Assembly (NCBI GenBank): GCA_020161365.1
Contig: JAIUNU010000011.1
Location: forward strand, 62,001 to 126,000
From: Pseudomonadota bacterium
GTDB lineage: Bacteria > Pseudomonadota > Alphaproteobacteria > Caulobacterales > Caulobacteraceae
DNA length: 64,000 bases
Reading direction: 5' to 3'
Part shown: positions 41,621 to 52,027 of the stretch, one piece after another
Numbering within the stretch: the first letter of the stretch is position 1
How the letters are laid out: every line of letters begins with the position of its first letter
The notes under the pieces: generated by a model
What the model saw: the letters and a program-made list of their open reading frames with translations, nothing else
Told to the model about the DNA's origin: nothing
The model's database searches: none
Made by a program: the position numbers and the translations under genes

Positions 41621-42358
41621 CTAGGCCTCGTCCACGCCTTGCGGATTGCGGGCCCGCGACTGCAACCACATCACCCCCAGGAGATCAGAGACCGAAGCCT
41701 TGAGGCGGCCGAAATTGGTGTACTTCGACACCCCGCTCTCGCGATGGCGGTGATTGACCGGCTGGAACGCCACCTCGTAGCCCTCGCGCAACATCAGCGC
41801 CGGGATATAGCGATGGATGTGATCGAAGTACGGTAGGCGCAGGAAAGCCTCGCGCTTGAACGCCTTGAGCCCGCAGCCGGTGTCGTTGGCGGTGTCCTTC
41901 AGCAGACGCTTGCGAACGCCGTTGCCGAACTTCGACGCAAAACGCTTGGCGTTACTGTCCTGACGCTTGACCCGCTCGCCGCCGACTAGGGCGAGGTTTT
42001 CAGGACCGGCCGCCAGGGCCTTGGCCAGCCGGGGCGCATCGGCGGGGTCGTTCTGGCCATCCCCGTCCAGCGTGACGATGATGGCTCCGCGCGCGGCCAG
42101 GATACCGCTGCGCACGGCGCGGCTCTGGCCGGAGTTCTTACGATGACCCAGCACCCGCAATTGCGGAATCTCGGCCTTCAGCGCCACCAGACGCGCCTTG
42201 GTGTCGTCACGGCTGGCGTCGTCGACGAAGATCATCTCGTAAGCCTCGCCGGCGAACGCGGCCGCGATCTCACGAGCCAGCTTCGGCGCGGCCTCACCTT
42301 CGTCGAAAACGGGGACGACGACCGAGTAATCGGGGGCGGAGGCGCTGGCGGCGTTCAT
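41621..42358 (-). CDS. GT2-family glycosyltransferase (dolichol-phosphate-mannose-synthase-like)
   Basis: 245 aa without membrane helices. N-terminal SVVVPVFDEGEAAP, FVDDASRDDT and the metal-binding LDGDGQNDP, plus NDTGCGLKAFKR and ESGVSKY, typical of DPMS/ArnC/GtrB-type enzymes that charge undecaprenyl phosphate with a sugar. The divergent GT39 gene begins 57 bp away, so the pair resembles an ArnC/ArnT route: one loads a lipid-linked sugar, the other transfers it in the periplasm. The acceptor is unknown. Confidence 0.9.
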   Translation of the reverse strand: MNAASASAPDYSVVVPVFDEGEAAPKLAREIAAAFAGEAYEMIFVDDASRDDTKARLVALKAEIPQLRVLGHRKNSGQSRAVRSGILAARGAIIVTLDGDGQNDPADAPRLAKALAAGPENLALVGGERVKRQDSNAKRFASKFGNGVRKRLLKDTANDTGCGLKAFKREAFLRLPYFDHIHRYIPALMLREGYEVAFQPVNHRHRESGVSKYTNFGRLKASVSDLLGVMWLQSRARNPQGVDEA

Positions 42359-42414
42359 CGCCCTCTAATACCGGAAAAATTTCCCCGCGGAAGGATCGTG
42401 CTAAAGCAGACGGC

Positions 42415-44094
42415 ATGACGCTTGAATCTCGCCTGGATGACTGGAGCCGGGGGTGGCGTGCGCCGCTCTTCGCCGCGCTGGTCGCCCTGATCGCCGGCCT
42501 GCCCGGCCTTTTCGCCATGCCGCCCCTGGATCGCGACGAATCGCGCTTCGCCCAGGCGACCGCGCAGATGATCGAAACGGGGGACTATGTCGTCATCCGG
42601 TTCCAGGACCAGCCGCGCTTCAAGAAGCCGGTCGGCATTCACTGGATGCAGGCGCTGAGCGTCAAGGCGCTGTCCGACGCGGAGGAACGGCGAATCTGGG
42701 CCTACCGAATTCCATCCTTGCTGGGGGCGATGCTCGCGGCGGCGGCCTGCGCCTGGGGCGCGGCCGCTCTGTTCGATCCGCGCACCGGACTGCTGGCGGG
42801 CTCGATCCTGGGCGCGACCTTCCTGCTGTCGTCCGAGGCGTTCATCGCCAAGACCGACGCGGCGCTTTGCGGCACGACCACCCTGGCCATGGCGGCTCTT
42901 GCGCGGATCTATATCGCCAACCTCAAGGGTGAGCCGTCCAGCAAATGGACGAAGTTGGCCTTCTGGCTTGGCCTGTCCCTGGCCGCGCTGATCAAGGGCC
43001 CCGTCGGTCTGCTCGTGGCGATCTTCGCCCTGATCGCCCTGGCGCTCTGGGATCGCAAGGCCGGCTGGATGAAGGACCTTGGCTGGACCTGGGGCCTGAT
43101 CCTGTTCGCGGCGATCACCCTGCCCTGGGCCATGATGATCACCGTGGCCACGGACGGCGCCTTCTGGGGCGCGGCGGTGGGCGCGGACCTGGCCCCGAAA
43201 CTGGCCGGCGGCCAGGAGGGGCATGCCGGCCCGTTTGGCTATCACACCCTGCTCGCCCCCCTGCTGTCATTCCCCGCGACCTTGCTTTTGCCGGCGGCGC
43301 TGGTCGTAGGCTGGACCAAGCGCGACGAGCCCGGCGTGCGCTTCGCGCTTTGCTGGCTGATCCCGACCTGGCTGATGTTCGAGCTGCTGCCGACCAAGCT
43401 GGTTCACTACGAACTGCCGGCCTACGGCGCCCTGGCCATGCTGATGGCCGCCGCCGTGCGCGAGCCGCTGGGCAAGCGCTCGCGCTGGATCGGCGGCGCG
43501 CTGTCGGTGCTGATGGGCGCGTTGCTCGCGGCCGTGGCGATCTACGGCCAGACCGCGTTCGGGACAGCGCGCGACCTGGTCTGGACCGTCCTGGCCGCCC
43601 TGCTCGCGCTGGGCGCGGGCGTCGCTGGGGCTTTCCTGCTGCTCCGTCATCGTTCGGCGCGGGCCTTGGTCACCGCCGGCGTCCTGGGCGTGGCCGCCCA
43701 TATCGCGCTGACCGCCGGACTGATCCCGCGCCTGGAGCCCCTGTTCCTGTCACGCGATCTGGCCGAGACCCTGGACGCCGCCCGCCTGTCTCCCCGCGCG
43801 GGGGCGCCGGGCCCTGTGGCCGTCACGGGCTATGCCGAGCCTAGTCTGATCTTCCAACTCGGGACCGCCACCGAGCTCACCGACGGCGCGGGCGCCGCCG
43901 ACGCAGTCGCGGAGGGCCGTCCGGCGATTGTCGAGGCGCGCGAGGAGAAGCCCTTCCGGGTCGCCCTCGCCGAGCTTGGCCTGACGGCGCGGCCTGTCGC
44001 CGTGGTCGAGGGGCTGAACTATTCGGATGGCGACCAGGAACGATTGACCGTCTATCGCGGCGAACGCATCGCGCCGCAGGAGGAACAGCCTTGA
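42415..44094 (+). CDS. GT39/ArnT-like membrane glycosyltransferase
   Basis: 559 aa, about 10-12 transmembrane helices. ArnT/PMT signature in the first periplasmic loop: LFAMPPLDRDESRFAQATAQM and RFQDQPRFKKPVGIHWMQ, with catalytic acidic residues in the DRDE segment. Transfers a sugar from undecaprenyl phosphate to a lipid A, protein or glycan acceptor. Its stop overlaps the TTG start of the HMG-CoA lyase gene (TTGA). The partner synthase is divergent immediately upstream. Confidence 0.92.
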   Translation: MTLESRLDDWSRGWRAPLFAALVALIAGLPGLFAMPPLDRDESRFAQATAQMIETGDYVVIRFQDQPRFKKPVGIHWMQALSVKALSDAEERRIWAYRIPSLLGAMLAAAACAWGAAALFDPRTGLLAGSILGATFLLSSEAFIAKTDAALCGTTTLAMAALARIYIANLKGEPSSKWTKLAFWLGLSLAALIKGPVGLLVAIFALIALALWDRKAGWMKDLGWTWGLILFAAITLPWAMMITVATDGAFWGAAVGADLAPKLAGGQEGHAGPFGYHTLLAPLLSFPATLLLPAALVVGWTKRDEPGVRFALCWLIPTWLMFELLPTKLVHYELPAYGALAMLMAAAVREPLGKRSRWIGGALSVLMGALLAAVAIYGQTAFGTARDLVWTVLAALLALGAGVAGAFLLLRHRSARALVTAGVLGVAAHIALTAGLIPRLEPLFLSRDLAETLDAARLSPRAGAPGPVAVTGYAEPSLIFQLGTATELTDGAGAADAVAEGRPAIVEAREEKPFRVALAELGLTARPVAVVEGLNYSDGDQERLTVYRGERIAPQEEQP

Positions 44095-44990
44095 GCCGCT
44101 TCATCCAGATCGTCGAAGTCGGTCCGCGTGATGGGCTGCAGAACGAGAAGACCGTTCTGAGCGTCACGGAAAAGCTCGACCTGATCAGCCGGCTGGAGGC
44201 CGCCGGTGCGCGCCGCACCGAGGTGGTCTCGTTCGTAAATCCAAACCGCGTGCCGCAGATGGCGGGCGCCGAGGAGATCATGGCGGCGCTTCGCGCCGAC
44301 CTCGTTCACTCCCGGATCGGCCTGGTCTTGAACATGCGCGGCTGGGAGCGGTGCGTGTCGACCGGATGCGATGAGGCCAATGTCGTGGTCTGCGCCTCTG
44401 ATGGCTTCGCCACCCGCAATCAAGGCACGACCACGCGGCAACAGGTCGAGACGCTGGCGGCCATCGTCGAACGCCAGGCCAGCGAAGGTGGACCGCCGAT
44501 CACCGCCACGATCTCAGTAGCGTTCGGTTGCCCGTTCGACGGTGAGGTTTCGGAAGATCAGGTCATCGCCATCGTCCGCGAGGCCGCAACGCTGGGCGTT
44601 CCGGAGATCGCCATCGCCGACACCATCGGCGTGGCCGATCCCTGGGTGGTCCGCAAGCGGATCGAGGCTGCGCGCGCCGCCGCGCCGAACGCCAGGCTGC
44701 GCATGCATTTCCACGACACCCGTAACACGGGCCTGGCCAACGCCTTCGCCAGCGTCGAGGCCGGGGTCGACGTGCTGGACGCCTCGGTCGGCGGCCTGGG
44801 CGGCTGTCCGTTCGCACCGGCCGCGACGGGCAATATCGGCACTGAGGATCTCGTCTACATGCTGGAACGCGCCGGCTTCGAGACGGGTTACGATCTGGGC
44901 GCCCTGATCGAGATCGGCCGCGACATCAGCGCCAAGTTGGGCAAGGCTCCCGCTTCGTCCCTCGCTCGCGCCGGAGGATTCCCCGCATGA
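44091..44990 (+). CDS. mvaB: Hydroxymethylglutaryl-CoA lyase
   Basis: 299 aa. Cleaves HMG-CoA to acetyl-CoA and acetoacetate in leucine degradation. N-terminal VEVGPRDGLQNEK, metal-binding HFHDTRNTGLANAFASVEAGVDVLDASVGGLGGCPFAPAATGNIGTEDLVYML containing the signature Cys. Starts at TTG 44091, which overlaps the previous stop; GGAGGAA lies 6 nt upstream, so this start is convincing. Why it is coupled to a glycosyltransferase is unclear. Confidence 0.93.
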   Translation: MSRFIQIVEVGPRDGLQNEKTVLSVTEKLDLISRLEAAGARRTEVVSFVNPNRVPQMAGAEEIMAALRADLVHSRIGLVLNMRGWERCVSTGCDEANVVVCASDGFATRNQGTTTRQQVETLAAIVERQASEGGPPITATISVAFGCPFDGEVSEDQVIAIVREAATLGVPEIAIADTIGVADPWVVRKRIEAARAAAPNARLRMHFHDTRNTGLANAFASVEAGVDVLDASVGGLGGCPFAPAATGNIGTEDLVYMLERAGFETGYDLGALIEIGRDISAKLGKAPASSLARAGGFPA

Positions 44991-45352
44991 GACCTGTGGC
45001 CGTCTTGCTCGCCCTTGGCCTTTCCGCCTGCGTCGCCGCACCGGTGGCCGACGCAGGTCCCGCACGCTGCGACGTGACGATCAAATTTGGCAGCTATGGC
45101 GCGGGGATCGATCATGTCCTCGCTGACAAGATCGCCGCAGCCGTCAAGGCCGACAGCGACATCGCCCGCTCCGAACGCAAGCCCTGGGGCCGCGAAGGCG
45201 AATTCGATCAGTGTCTGACGATGAAACCTGGGCGAGACGCAAAGGCTGCCTACGAACGCTATCGCGCCATGCTGCCGAGTAAGAATCTGAAGGCGCCGAC
45301 ATCTATCGAGGGACCGGATGGTCTGAGGTTTGAAACCATCGCGCCGATGTAG
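44987..45352 (+). CDS. Small lipoprotein-like protein
   Basis: 121 aa, its ATG overlapping the mvaB stop (ATGA). Lipobox around GLSAC with Cys15. The body has RCDVTIKFGSYGAGIDHVLADKIAAAVKADSDI, two more cysteines and no known family; it may bind a partner or ligand in the periplasm. Last gene of the GT39-mvaB-lipoprotein chain. Function unknown. Confidence 0.75.
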   Translation: MRPVAVLLALGLSACVAAPVADAGPARCDVTIKFGSYGAGIDHVLADKIAAAVKADSDIARSERKPWGREGEFDQCLTMKPGRDAKAAYERYRAMLPSKNLKAPTSIEGPDGLRFETIAPM

Positions 45353-45506
45353 GCGGACGCTCTAAACAGCGGTCTGGGTAGGTTTTGGGCGCGTGGCTCT
45401 TGCTCAATCGGCGCCACCGCAAACCGCCGCCGGACTGCCTCGCCGCCCCCTCAAAGAACGCTGAGGAAGCGATTTAACGGAGAGAGCGCCCCTCTGACGC
45501 CCGCCC

Positions 45507-46433
45507 CTAGATCGGCCGACCCGTCAGTTTCCACAGCAGCGGCCGGCAGACGCTCATCAGCATGATGGCCGGCGCCAGCAGCACGGCGGCGGCGAAGAGC
45601 TGCAGGCTGTCGGCGCGCTTGATGAAGTAGCGGGTCAGGCCGACGCCCTTGTGGAACTCGACTTTCACCGGGTGCTCGAGGCTGGTGTGACCGAGGTGAA
45701 TCACCTGGGCGTTGGGCTGGAACAGCACCTGACCACCCGCTCGACGGGCGCGCCAGCACAGGTCGATATCCTCGACGTGCAGGAAGTAGCCCTCATCGAA
45801 GCCGTTGAGGGCGACGAAATCGGCGCGGCGCATGGCGAAGCAGGCGCCCGAGATCGTCGGCATCGGGGCCGGCCCTTGGGGCAGCGGCTCGTTCTCGCGG
45901 TGGATCTCGAAAGCCGCGAGCTTGGGGTAACGGCGGGTGAGTTGGCCGAAGCTCAGCACGGTGCTGATGGGCGTAACCTCGCCCCGACGGCCGCCACGCT
46001 GCTCGGTGCCGTCGGTATTCAACACCCGCGCGCCCACGATGGTCGGCACCGGCTGGCCCTTGAAGGCCGTGACCAGCGACGCCACGCAACCAGGCTGTAG
46101 GTTGGCGTCGGGATTGAGGAAGACGATGTACTCGCCGGCGGCCGTCACCGCGCCCAGATTGGCGCCCCGCGCGAAGCCGACGTTGCCGTGGCCTTGCTTG
46201 AGCACGACGCGCGGTTCGGTGAGGGCCAAGGACCGCAGCATGTCTTCGTCACGGGAGGACGAGCCGTTGTCGACGATGATGAACTCATCGACCAACGGCT
46301 CGGCCAGCACGTGGCGAATGCTTTCGACCAGAGCCTCTCCCGTTCGATAGACGACCATGACAACGGACACGTTCGGACGAGCCGGACGGGCGCCAACGGC
46401 AAGAGTCGATACGGACGGGAGAATGCTGTTCAT
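45507..46433 (-). CDS. GT2-family glycosyltransferase (rhamnosyltransferase-like)
   Basis: 308 aa. N-terminal VSVVMVVYRTGEAL, IIVDNGSSSRDED, NVGFARGANLGA and FLNPDANLQ are the WbbL/RfbN-type rhamnosyltransferase pattern; FLHVEDIDLCWRARRAGGQVLFQPNAQVIHLGHTS follows. Ends with a C-terminal membrane helix (LFAAAVLLAPAIMLMSVCRPL). Its ATG overlaps the thrS stop (TGATG), so it is translationally coupled to thrS. Confidence 0.9.
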   Translation of the reverse strand: MNSILPSVSTLAVGARPARPNVSVVMVVYRTGEALVESIRHVLAEPLVDEFIIVDNGSSSRDEDMLRSLALTEPRVVLKQGHGNVGFARGANLGAVTAAGEYIVFLNPDANLQPGCVASLVTAFKGQPVPTIVGARVLNTDGTEQRGGRRGEVTPISTVLSFGQLTRRYPKLAAFEIHRENEPLPQGPAPMPTISGACFAMRRADFVALNGFDEGYFLHVEDIDLCWRARRAGGQVLFQPNAQVIHLGHTSLEHPVKVEFHKGVGLTRYFIKRADSLQLFAAAVLLAPAIMLMSVCRPLLWKLTGRPI

Positions 46434-48400
46434 CAGGCGGTCGCTGCCTCCTGCGCGGCCTCGGCGCGCGCGAGGTCAGGAGGCGTAGCGTCGGATTTCA
46501 GCACCCGAAGCGCGTCTTCAAGCGACAGCACGGTTTGACCTTCGCCGCCGAGGCGGCGAAGAGCCAATTGTCCCGTTTCCGCTTCTTTACGTCCCACCAC
46601 CGCGATCACTGGCACCTTAGCGAGACTATGCTCGCGGATCTTGTAGTTGATCTTCTCGTTTCGCAGGTCCAGCTCCGCCCGCATACCCAGTTTCGTCAAT
46701 TTTTCGACGACCTCGCGGGCATAGTCATCGGCGTCCGAGGTAATTGTAGCCACCACCACTTGCGTCGGTGCCAGCCAAACGGGCAAAGCGCCCGCGAAGT
46801 TTTCCAGCAGAATACCGATGAAACGCTCGAAGGACCCCAGAATCGCGCGGTGAAGCATCACGGGACGCTTCTTCGAACCATCCTCTGAAACGTACTCGGC
46901 GTCCAAACGTTCCGGCAAAACGAAATCGAGTTGCAGCGTGCCGCATTGCCAGACACGGCCGATGGCGTCTTTCAGCGAGAACTCTAGCTTGGGGCCATAG
47001 AACGCGCCTTCGCCGGGCTGCAGGGTCAGGGTTTCTCCGGCGGCCTCAGCGGCGGCGGCCAGGGCCGATTCGGCTTTGTCCCAGGTCTCGTCCGTGCCGG
47101 CGCGCAGCTCGGGGCGAGTCGAGAACTTGGTGTCCGCCAGCGTCATCCCGAGGTCGTTATAGACGCTGCGCAATAGTTCGATGAACCGCGCGCTCTCCTC
47201 GGTGACCTGCTCTTCGCGGCAGAAGATGTGGGCGTCGTCCTGGGTGAAGGCGCGCACCCGCATGATGCCGTGCATGGCGCCCGAGGGCTCATAGCGGTGG
47301 CAGGCGCCGAACTCGGCCATGCGCAGCGGCAGTTCGCGATAGCTCTTCTGACCGACGTTAAAGATCTGGATGTGGCCGGGGCAGTTCATCGGCTTGACCG
47401 CCAGGACCTCGCCCTCGGCGCTCTCGCACATGAACATCGCGTGGCCGAACTTCTCGGCGTGGCCCGACTTTTCCCACAGGCTGCGATCGAGAATCTGCGG
47501 CGTCTTCACTTCCTTGTAGCCGGCCGCGTCCAGGCGACGGCGCATGTAGTCTTCCAGCACGCGATAGAGCGCCCAGCCCTTCGGGTGCCAGAACACCATG
47601 CCCTTGCCCTCCTCCTGGATGTGGAAGAGGTCCATGGTCTTACCGAGCTTGCGGTGATCGCGCTTCTCGGCTTCCTCAATGCGCTTCAGATAGGCTTCGA
47701 GGTCGGCTTCCGACGCCCACGACGTGCCATAGATGCGCTGCAGTTGGGCGTTGTTCTGGTCCCCACGCCAATAGGCGCCGGCAAGCTTGGTCAGCTTGAA
47801 CGCCTTGCCGACGTGCTTGGTGGAGGGAAGGTGCGGTCCGCGGCACAAGTCCTTCCAGTTACCCTGGCGATAGACCGTGATCGTATCGGTGTCCGGCAGG
47901 TCGCGAATGATCTGCGCCTTGTACTGTTCGCCGATGCCGTCGAAGTGCGCGATGGCCTCGTTGCGGTCCCAGACCTCTCGCGTGATCTTCTCGTCGCGAT
48001 CGACGATCTCCTTCATGCGCTTTTCGATCTTTTCCAGATCGTCCAGGCTGAACGGCTCATCGCGCGCGAAGTCGTAGTAGAAGCCATCCTCGACGTTCGG
48101 GCCGATCGTGACCTGGGTGCCGGGGAACAGCTCCTGCACCGCCTCGGCCAGCACGTGAGCGGTGTCGTGGCGGATGGTGTCGAGGGCCTCGGGCGCCTCG
48201 CGCGTCAGGATCTCGAACTTGCGCTCGCCCGTCAGCAGGTCAGGCGTCAGCGGGCGATCCAGGTCCAAGACCTGGCCATCCAGCTTGATCAGCAGCGCCT
48301 TCTTTTCCAGCGACTTGGAGATGGCGGCGGCGACGTCGCGTCCCGTCGAACCGTCGGGGTACTGACGCGACGAACCGTCGGGGAAAACCAGATCGATCAT
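46433..48400 (-). CDS. thrS: Threonyl-tRNA synthetase
   Basis: 655 aa. TGS domain (1-60), editing domain with [17 protein letters not shown] and the SAD region, catalytic class II core with Zn ligands including Cys in [11 protein letters not shown], motif 2 [32 protein letters not shown] and motif 3 [19 protein letters not shown], and the C-terminal anticodon-binding domain ([20 protein letters not shown]). Last but one gene of the cysS unit; overlaps yidD by 4 bp. Confidence 0.99.
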   Translation of the reverse strand: MIDLVFPDGSSRQYPDGSTGRDVAAAISKSLEKKALLIKLDGQVLDLDRPLTPDLLTGERKFEILTREAPEALDTIRHDTAHVLAEAVQELFPGTQVTIGPNVEDGFYYDFARDEPFSLDDLEKIEKRMKEIVDRDEKITREVWDRNEAIAHFDGIGEQYKAQIIRDLPDTDTITVYRQGNWKDLCRGPHLPSTKHVGKAFKLTKLAGAYWRGDQNNAQLQRIYGTSWASEADLEAYLKRIEEAEKRDHRKLGKTMDLFHIQEEGKGMVFWHPKGWALYRVLEDYMRRRLDAAGYKEVKTPQILDRSLWEKSGHAEKFGHAMFMCESAEGEVLAVKPMNCPGHIQIFNVGQKSYRELPLRMAEFGACHRYEPSGAMHGIMRVRAFTQDDAHIFCREEQVTEESARFIELLRSVYNDLGMTLADTKFSTRPELRAGTDETWDKAESALAAAAEAAGETLTLQPGEGAFYGPKLEFSLKDAIGRVWQCGTLQLDFVLPERLDAEYVSEDGSKKRPVMLHRAILGSFERFIGILLENFAGALPVWLAPTQVVVATITSDADDYAREVVEKLTKLGMRAELDLRNEKINYKIREHSLAKVPVIAVVGRKEAETGQLALRRLGGEGQTVLSLEDALRVLKSDATPPDLARAEAAQEAATA

Positions 48401-48651
48401 TCTTCACATATCCACTGACGTGGCTGGTGTCGCGGCGGCGGCGGGTCGTAACCCGAACCACCCAATGGATTGCAACGGCAAATCCGTCGCAACGCCAGCC
48501 AGGAACCCTTGAGCGGGCCATGATCCTTGAGGGCGGCCGCCGCATACTCCGAACAACTCGGCGCGAAGCGGCACTGCCGCCCGATGAGGGGCGAGAGCGT
48601 CAACTTGTAGGCTCTAAGACCCAGGTCGACGGTGCGTTCGTAGAAGGTCAT
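48397..48651 (-). CDS. yidD: Membrane protein insertion efficiency factor
   Basis: 84 aa. Amphipathic N-terminus ([31 protein letters not shown]) with the conserved RFxPSCSEYA core and [13 protein letters not shown]-terminal motif. Works with YidC/Sec in membrane protein biogenesis. Commonly placed near rnpA/yidC; here it is instead in the cysS-thrS unit, overlapping thrS by 4 bp. Confidence 0.96.
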   Translation of the reverse strand: MTFYERTVDLGLRAYKLTLSPLIGRQCRFAPSCSEYAAAALKDHGPLKGSWLALRRICRCNPLGGSGYDPPPPRHQPRQWICEE

Positions 48652-48703
48652 GCCGGCGCGCGAATTGTTGCGATGCGGTTACACACCCCGAAGGGGGTAG
48701 GGA

Positions 48704-49165
48704 TCAAGCCGCGCCGGCGGTGCTAGTTCGCGTTTCACCGCTGCCTGTGGCCTTCCGGACAGCCTCGACCGTCGCCTCGAACGCCAGAAGCGTCGAGGCG
48801 TGACGAGCGGGATAGTCCTTGACCGGCTCCAGCACGGCGAGCTCCGCAAACCGGCCCGCAGGAGGCGAGCCGTTCGCCTTCAGCATAGCGGCAAGCGAGT
48901 CCCGCGCCAACTCGATGTCGGAAAGTTCCGCGCCGATCACGTTCGCGCCGAGGATCGCCGCAGCGGCCTGCCCCAGAGCGCAGGCCGAAACGTCCTGGGC
49001 GTAGTCGACGACCTTGCCGTCCTCGACCACCACATCGACCGTGATCCGACTGCCGCACAGCTTGGCGGTCTTCTCCGCGCTGGCGTCGGGCGCCGCCAAG
49101 CGCCCAGCGCGCGGCATGTTGGCCACGAGCCCGAGGATTTTGGCGCTGTAGAGATCGTCGATCAT
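48704..49165 (-). CDS. IscU/NifU-like iron-sulfur scaffold homologue
   Basis: 153 aa. Cys37 (KLCGSRITVDV) and Cys62 (SACALGQAAAAILGANVIGAEL) match the first two cluster ligands of IscU/SufU. The third, normally in an RIKCA-type context, aligns with YPARHASTLLAFEA, so the ligand is Ser124 rather than Cys (His122 is near). Alphaproteobacterial genomes often carry such a protein of unclear role. It lies 6 bp after the SRPBCC gene and 52 bp before yidD. Confidence 0.85.
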   Translation of the reverse strand: MIDDLYSAKILGLVANMPRAGRLAAPDASAEKTAKLCGSRITVDVVVEDGKVVDYAQDVSACALGQAAAAILGANVIGAELSDIELARDSLAAMLKANGSPPAGRFAELAVLEPVKDYPARHASTLLAFEATVEAVRKATGSGETRTSTAGAA

Positions 49166-49171
49166 CGTCGC

Positions 49172-49633
49172 CTAGGTGGGGTTTTTGGACCGTTCGGACC
49201 AGATGGCCTCGGCGCGGTCCCGGACCGCTTCGCCCATGGCGGTGAACGCCGCCTTCAGCCGTCGGCGCTCATCGCGGCTGACGAACCGCAGCAGCAGGCC
49301 CATGAACAGCTCGCCGTTGGAGAAGGTCGCGTTGGCCGGGCCCATGTTTTCGATTTCGAGGTAACGGATCGCCGTGACGAAGCCGCCCAGCCGGCTCGAA
49401 CGCCAGTGAAGCTGCTCATAGGGCACCCAGTCCTGGACGATCGGCTGGATCACCGTCGGGGCCTGCCCCGGCAGGTGCTGTTCCAGCACGAGGGCGGAGC
49501 CCACCCTCATCACACCCTCGGCCCGACGATAGAGCGGGTTCCAGTGCGCCCAGCCTTCGAAGTCCGAGACGACCTCCCAGACGATCTCCGCCGGCGCCTG
49601 GACCCCGATGCGATGCTCGACAGCGCGCTGCAT
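49172..49633 (-). CDS. SRPBCC/START-fold protein
   Basis: 153 aa. Hydrophobic-ligand-binding fold: AVEHRIGVQAPAEIVWEVVSDFEGWAHWNPLYR, LPGQAPTVIQPIVQDWVPYEQLHWRS, RYLEIENMG and a long C-terminal helix (KAAFTAMGEAVRDRAEAIW). Family members bind lipids, quinones or polyketides; ligand unknown. It is 2 bp downstream of cysS and 6 bp upstream of the IscU-like gene. Confidence 0.88.
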   Translation of the reverse strand: MQRAVEHRIGVQAPAEIVWEVVSDFEGWAHWNPLYRRAEGVMRVGSALVLEQHLPGQAPTVIQPIVQDWVPYEQLHWRSSRLGGFVTAIRYLEIENMGPANATFSNGELFMGLLLRFVSRDERRRLKAAFTAMGEAVRDRAEAIWSERSKNPT

Positions 49634-49635
49634 GG

Positions 49636-51027
<1,392 letters not shown>

Positions 51028-51222
51028 GACTCTGGGTTCTGACGTAGCGGAAGGGTGTTGCCCACCCCATGAACGGCCCCATATAGCTTCCTGTTACGGC
51101 CAGGGCCACGGCGTGATGCGTCTAAGTTCCCGGTCCGGCCGTATGTGAAACGGGTGGCACGCGTCATTCCGGGGCGATCGGCGTCTCGGCGCAACTCAGC
51201 CCGTGGAAAGAAACCCTCCAAA

Positions 51223-51861
51223 ATGGACGCACTGACCCGCGAGCGAACCCTGATCGGCTCGGACGACACCACCGGTCTTGATCTTGAACCCGCCCAGCGC
51301 CCCACTAAAGACGAGGCGATGGCCGCCGTCCGGACCCTGCTGGCCTGGGCCGGTGATAATCCGGAACGCGAAGGCCTGATCGACACGCCCAAGCGCGTGG
51401 TCGAAGCCTTTGACGAGTGGTTCGCCGGCTATCACGGCGATCCGGCCAAGGAGTTGTCGCGCACCTTCGAGGACGTGCAGGGCTATGACGACATGGTCAT
51501 GCTGCGCGGCATCGACGTGCAGAGCCACTGTGAGCACCACATGGCGCCGTTCCTGGGCAAGGCCTGGGTCGCCTACATGCCGACCGGCAAGGTCGTGGGC
51601 CTGTCGAAGCTGGCGCGTCTGGTCGAGATCTTCGCCAAGCGTCTCCAGACCCAGGAGACCATGACCATGCAGATCGCCGACTCCATCGAGGATCACCTCT
51701 CGGCGGCCGGCGTCGCCGTGCTGATCGACGCCGAGCACCAGTGCATGAGCACCCGGGGCGTCCACCACCATGACGTCTCGACCATCACCACCCAGTTCCG
51801 CGGCGTGTTCAAGACCGACAAGGTCCTGCAGCAGCGCTTCATGGATCTGGTGAAAAAATAA
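51223..51861 (+). CDS. folE: GTP cyclohydrolase I
   Basis: 212 aa. Makes dihydroneopterin triphosphate from GTP, first step of folate/tetrahydrobiopterin synthesis. Zn ligands in VQSHCEHHMAPF and HQCMSTRGVHHHDV; GLSKLARLVEIFAKRLQTQE is the multimer-interface signature. Start ATG 51223 (MDALTRERTL); the frame from 51145 has Arg/Lys-rich non-family residues. Monocistronic; followed by a palindromic repeat. Confidence 0.97.
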   Translation: MDALTRERTLIGSDDTTGLDLEPAQRPTKDEAMAAVRTLLAWAGDNPEREGLIDTPKRVVEAFDEWFAGYHGDPAKELSRTFEDVQGYDDMVMLRGIDVQSHCEHHMAPFLGKAWVAYMPTGKVVGLSKLARLVEIFAKRLQTQETMTMQIADSIEDHLSAAGVAVLIDAEHQCMSTRGVHHHDVSTITTQFRGVFKTDKVLQQRFMDLVKK

Positions 51862-51874
51862 GATTCAAAATCCA

Positions 51875-51977
51875 TGTCATCCCGGACGGCCCGTAGGGCC
51901 GATCCAGGACCTAGGGCCAAGCCCAGAGCGGCTGCCCCTGGGTCCCGGCTCTGCGCTTCGCTACGGCCGGGATGACA
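51875..51977. repeat. 103-bp palindromic element (TGTCATCCCGG type)
   Basis: Outer arms TGTCATCCCGG / CCGGGATGACA with nested GC hairpins (GGCCCGTAGGGCC; CCTAGGGCC...). This sequence type (TGTCATCCCGG...) is a familiar dispersed palindrome in alphaproteobacteria. It lies between folE and the DUF817 gene and could act as a bidirectional 3' end for the two convergent transcripts. Confidence 0.85.
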
Positions 51978-51983
51978 CGCTTT

Positions 51984-52027
51984 CTCTTGGCTGCGAGGCG
52001 GCTAACTCTTGGCTGCGAGGCGACTAA
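51984..52027. repeat. 22-bp tandem repeat at the DUF817 gene end
   Basis: CTCTTGGCTGCGAGGCGGCTAA followed by CTCTTGGCTGCGAGGCGACTAA, one mismatch (51984-52005, 52006-52027). The second copy contains the DUF817 stop codon and last codons. A local slippage duplication adjacent to the palindromic element. Confidence 0.8.
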
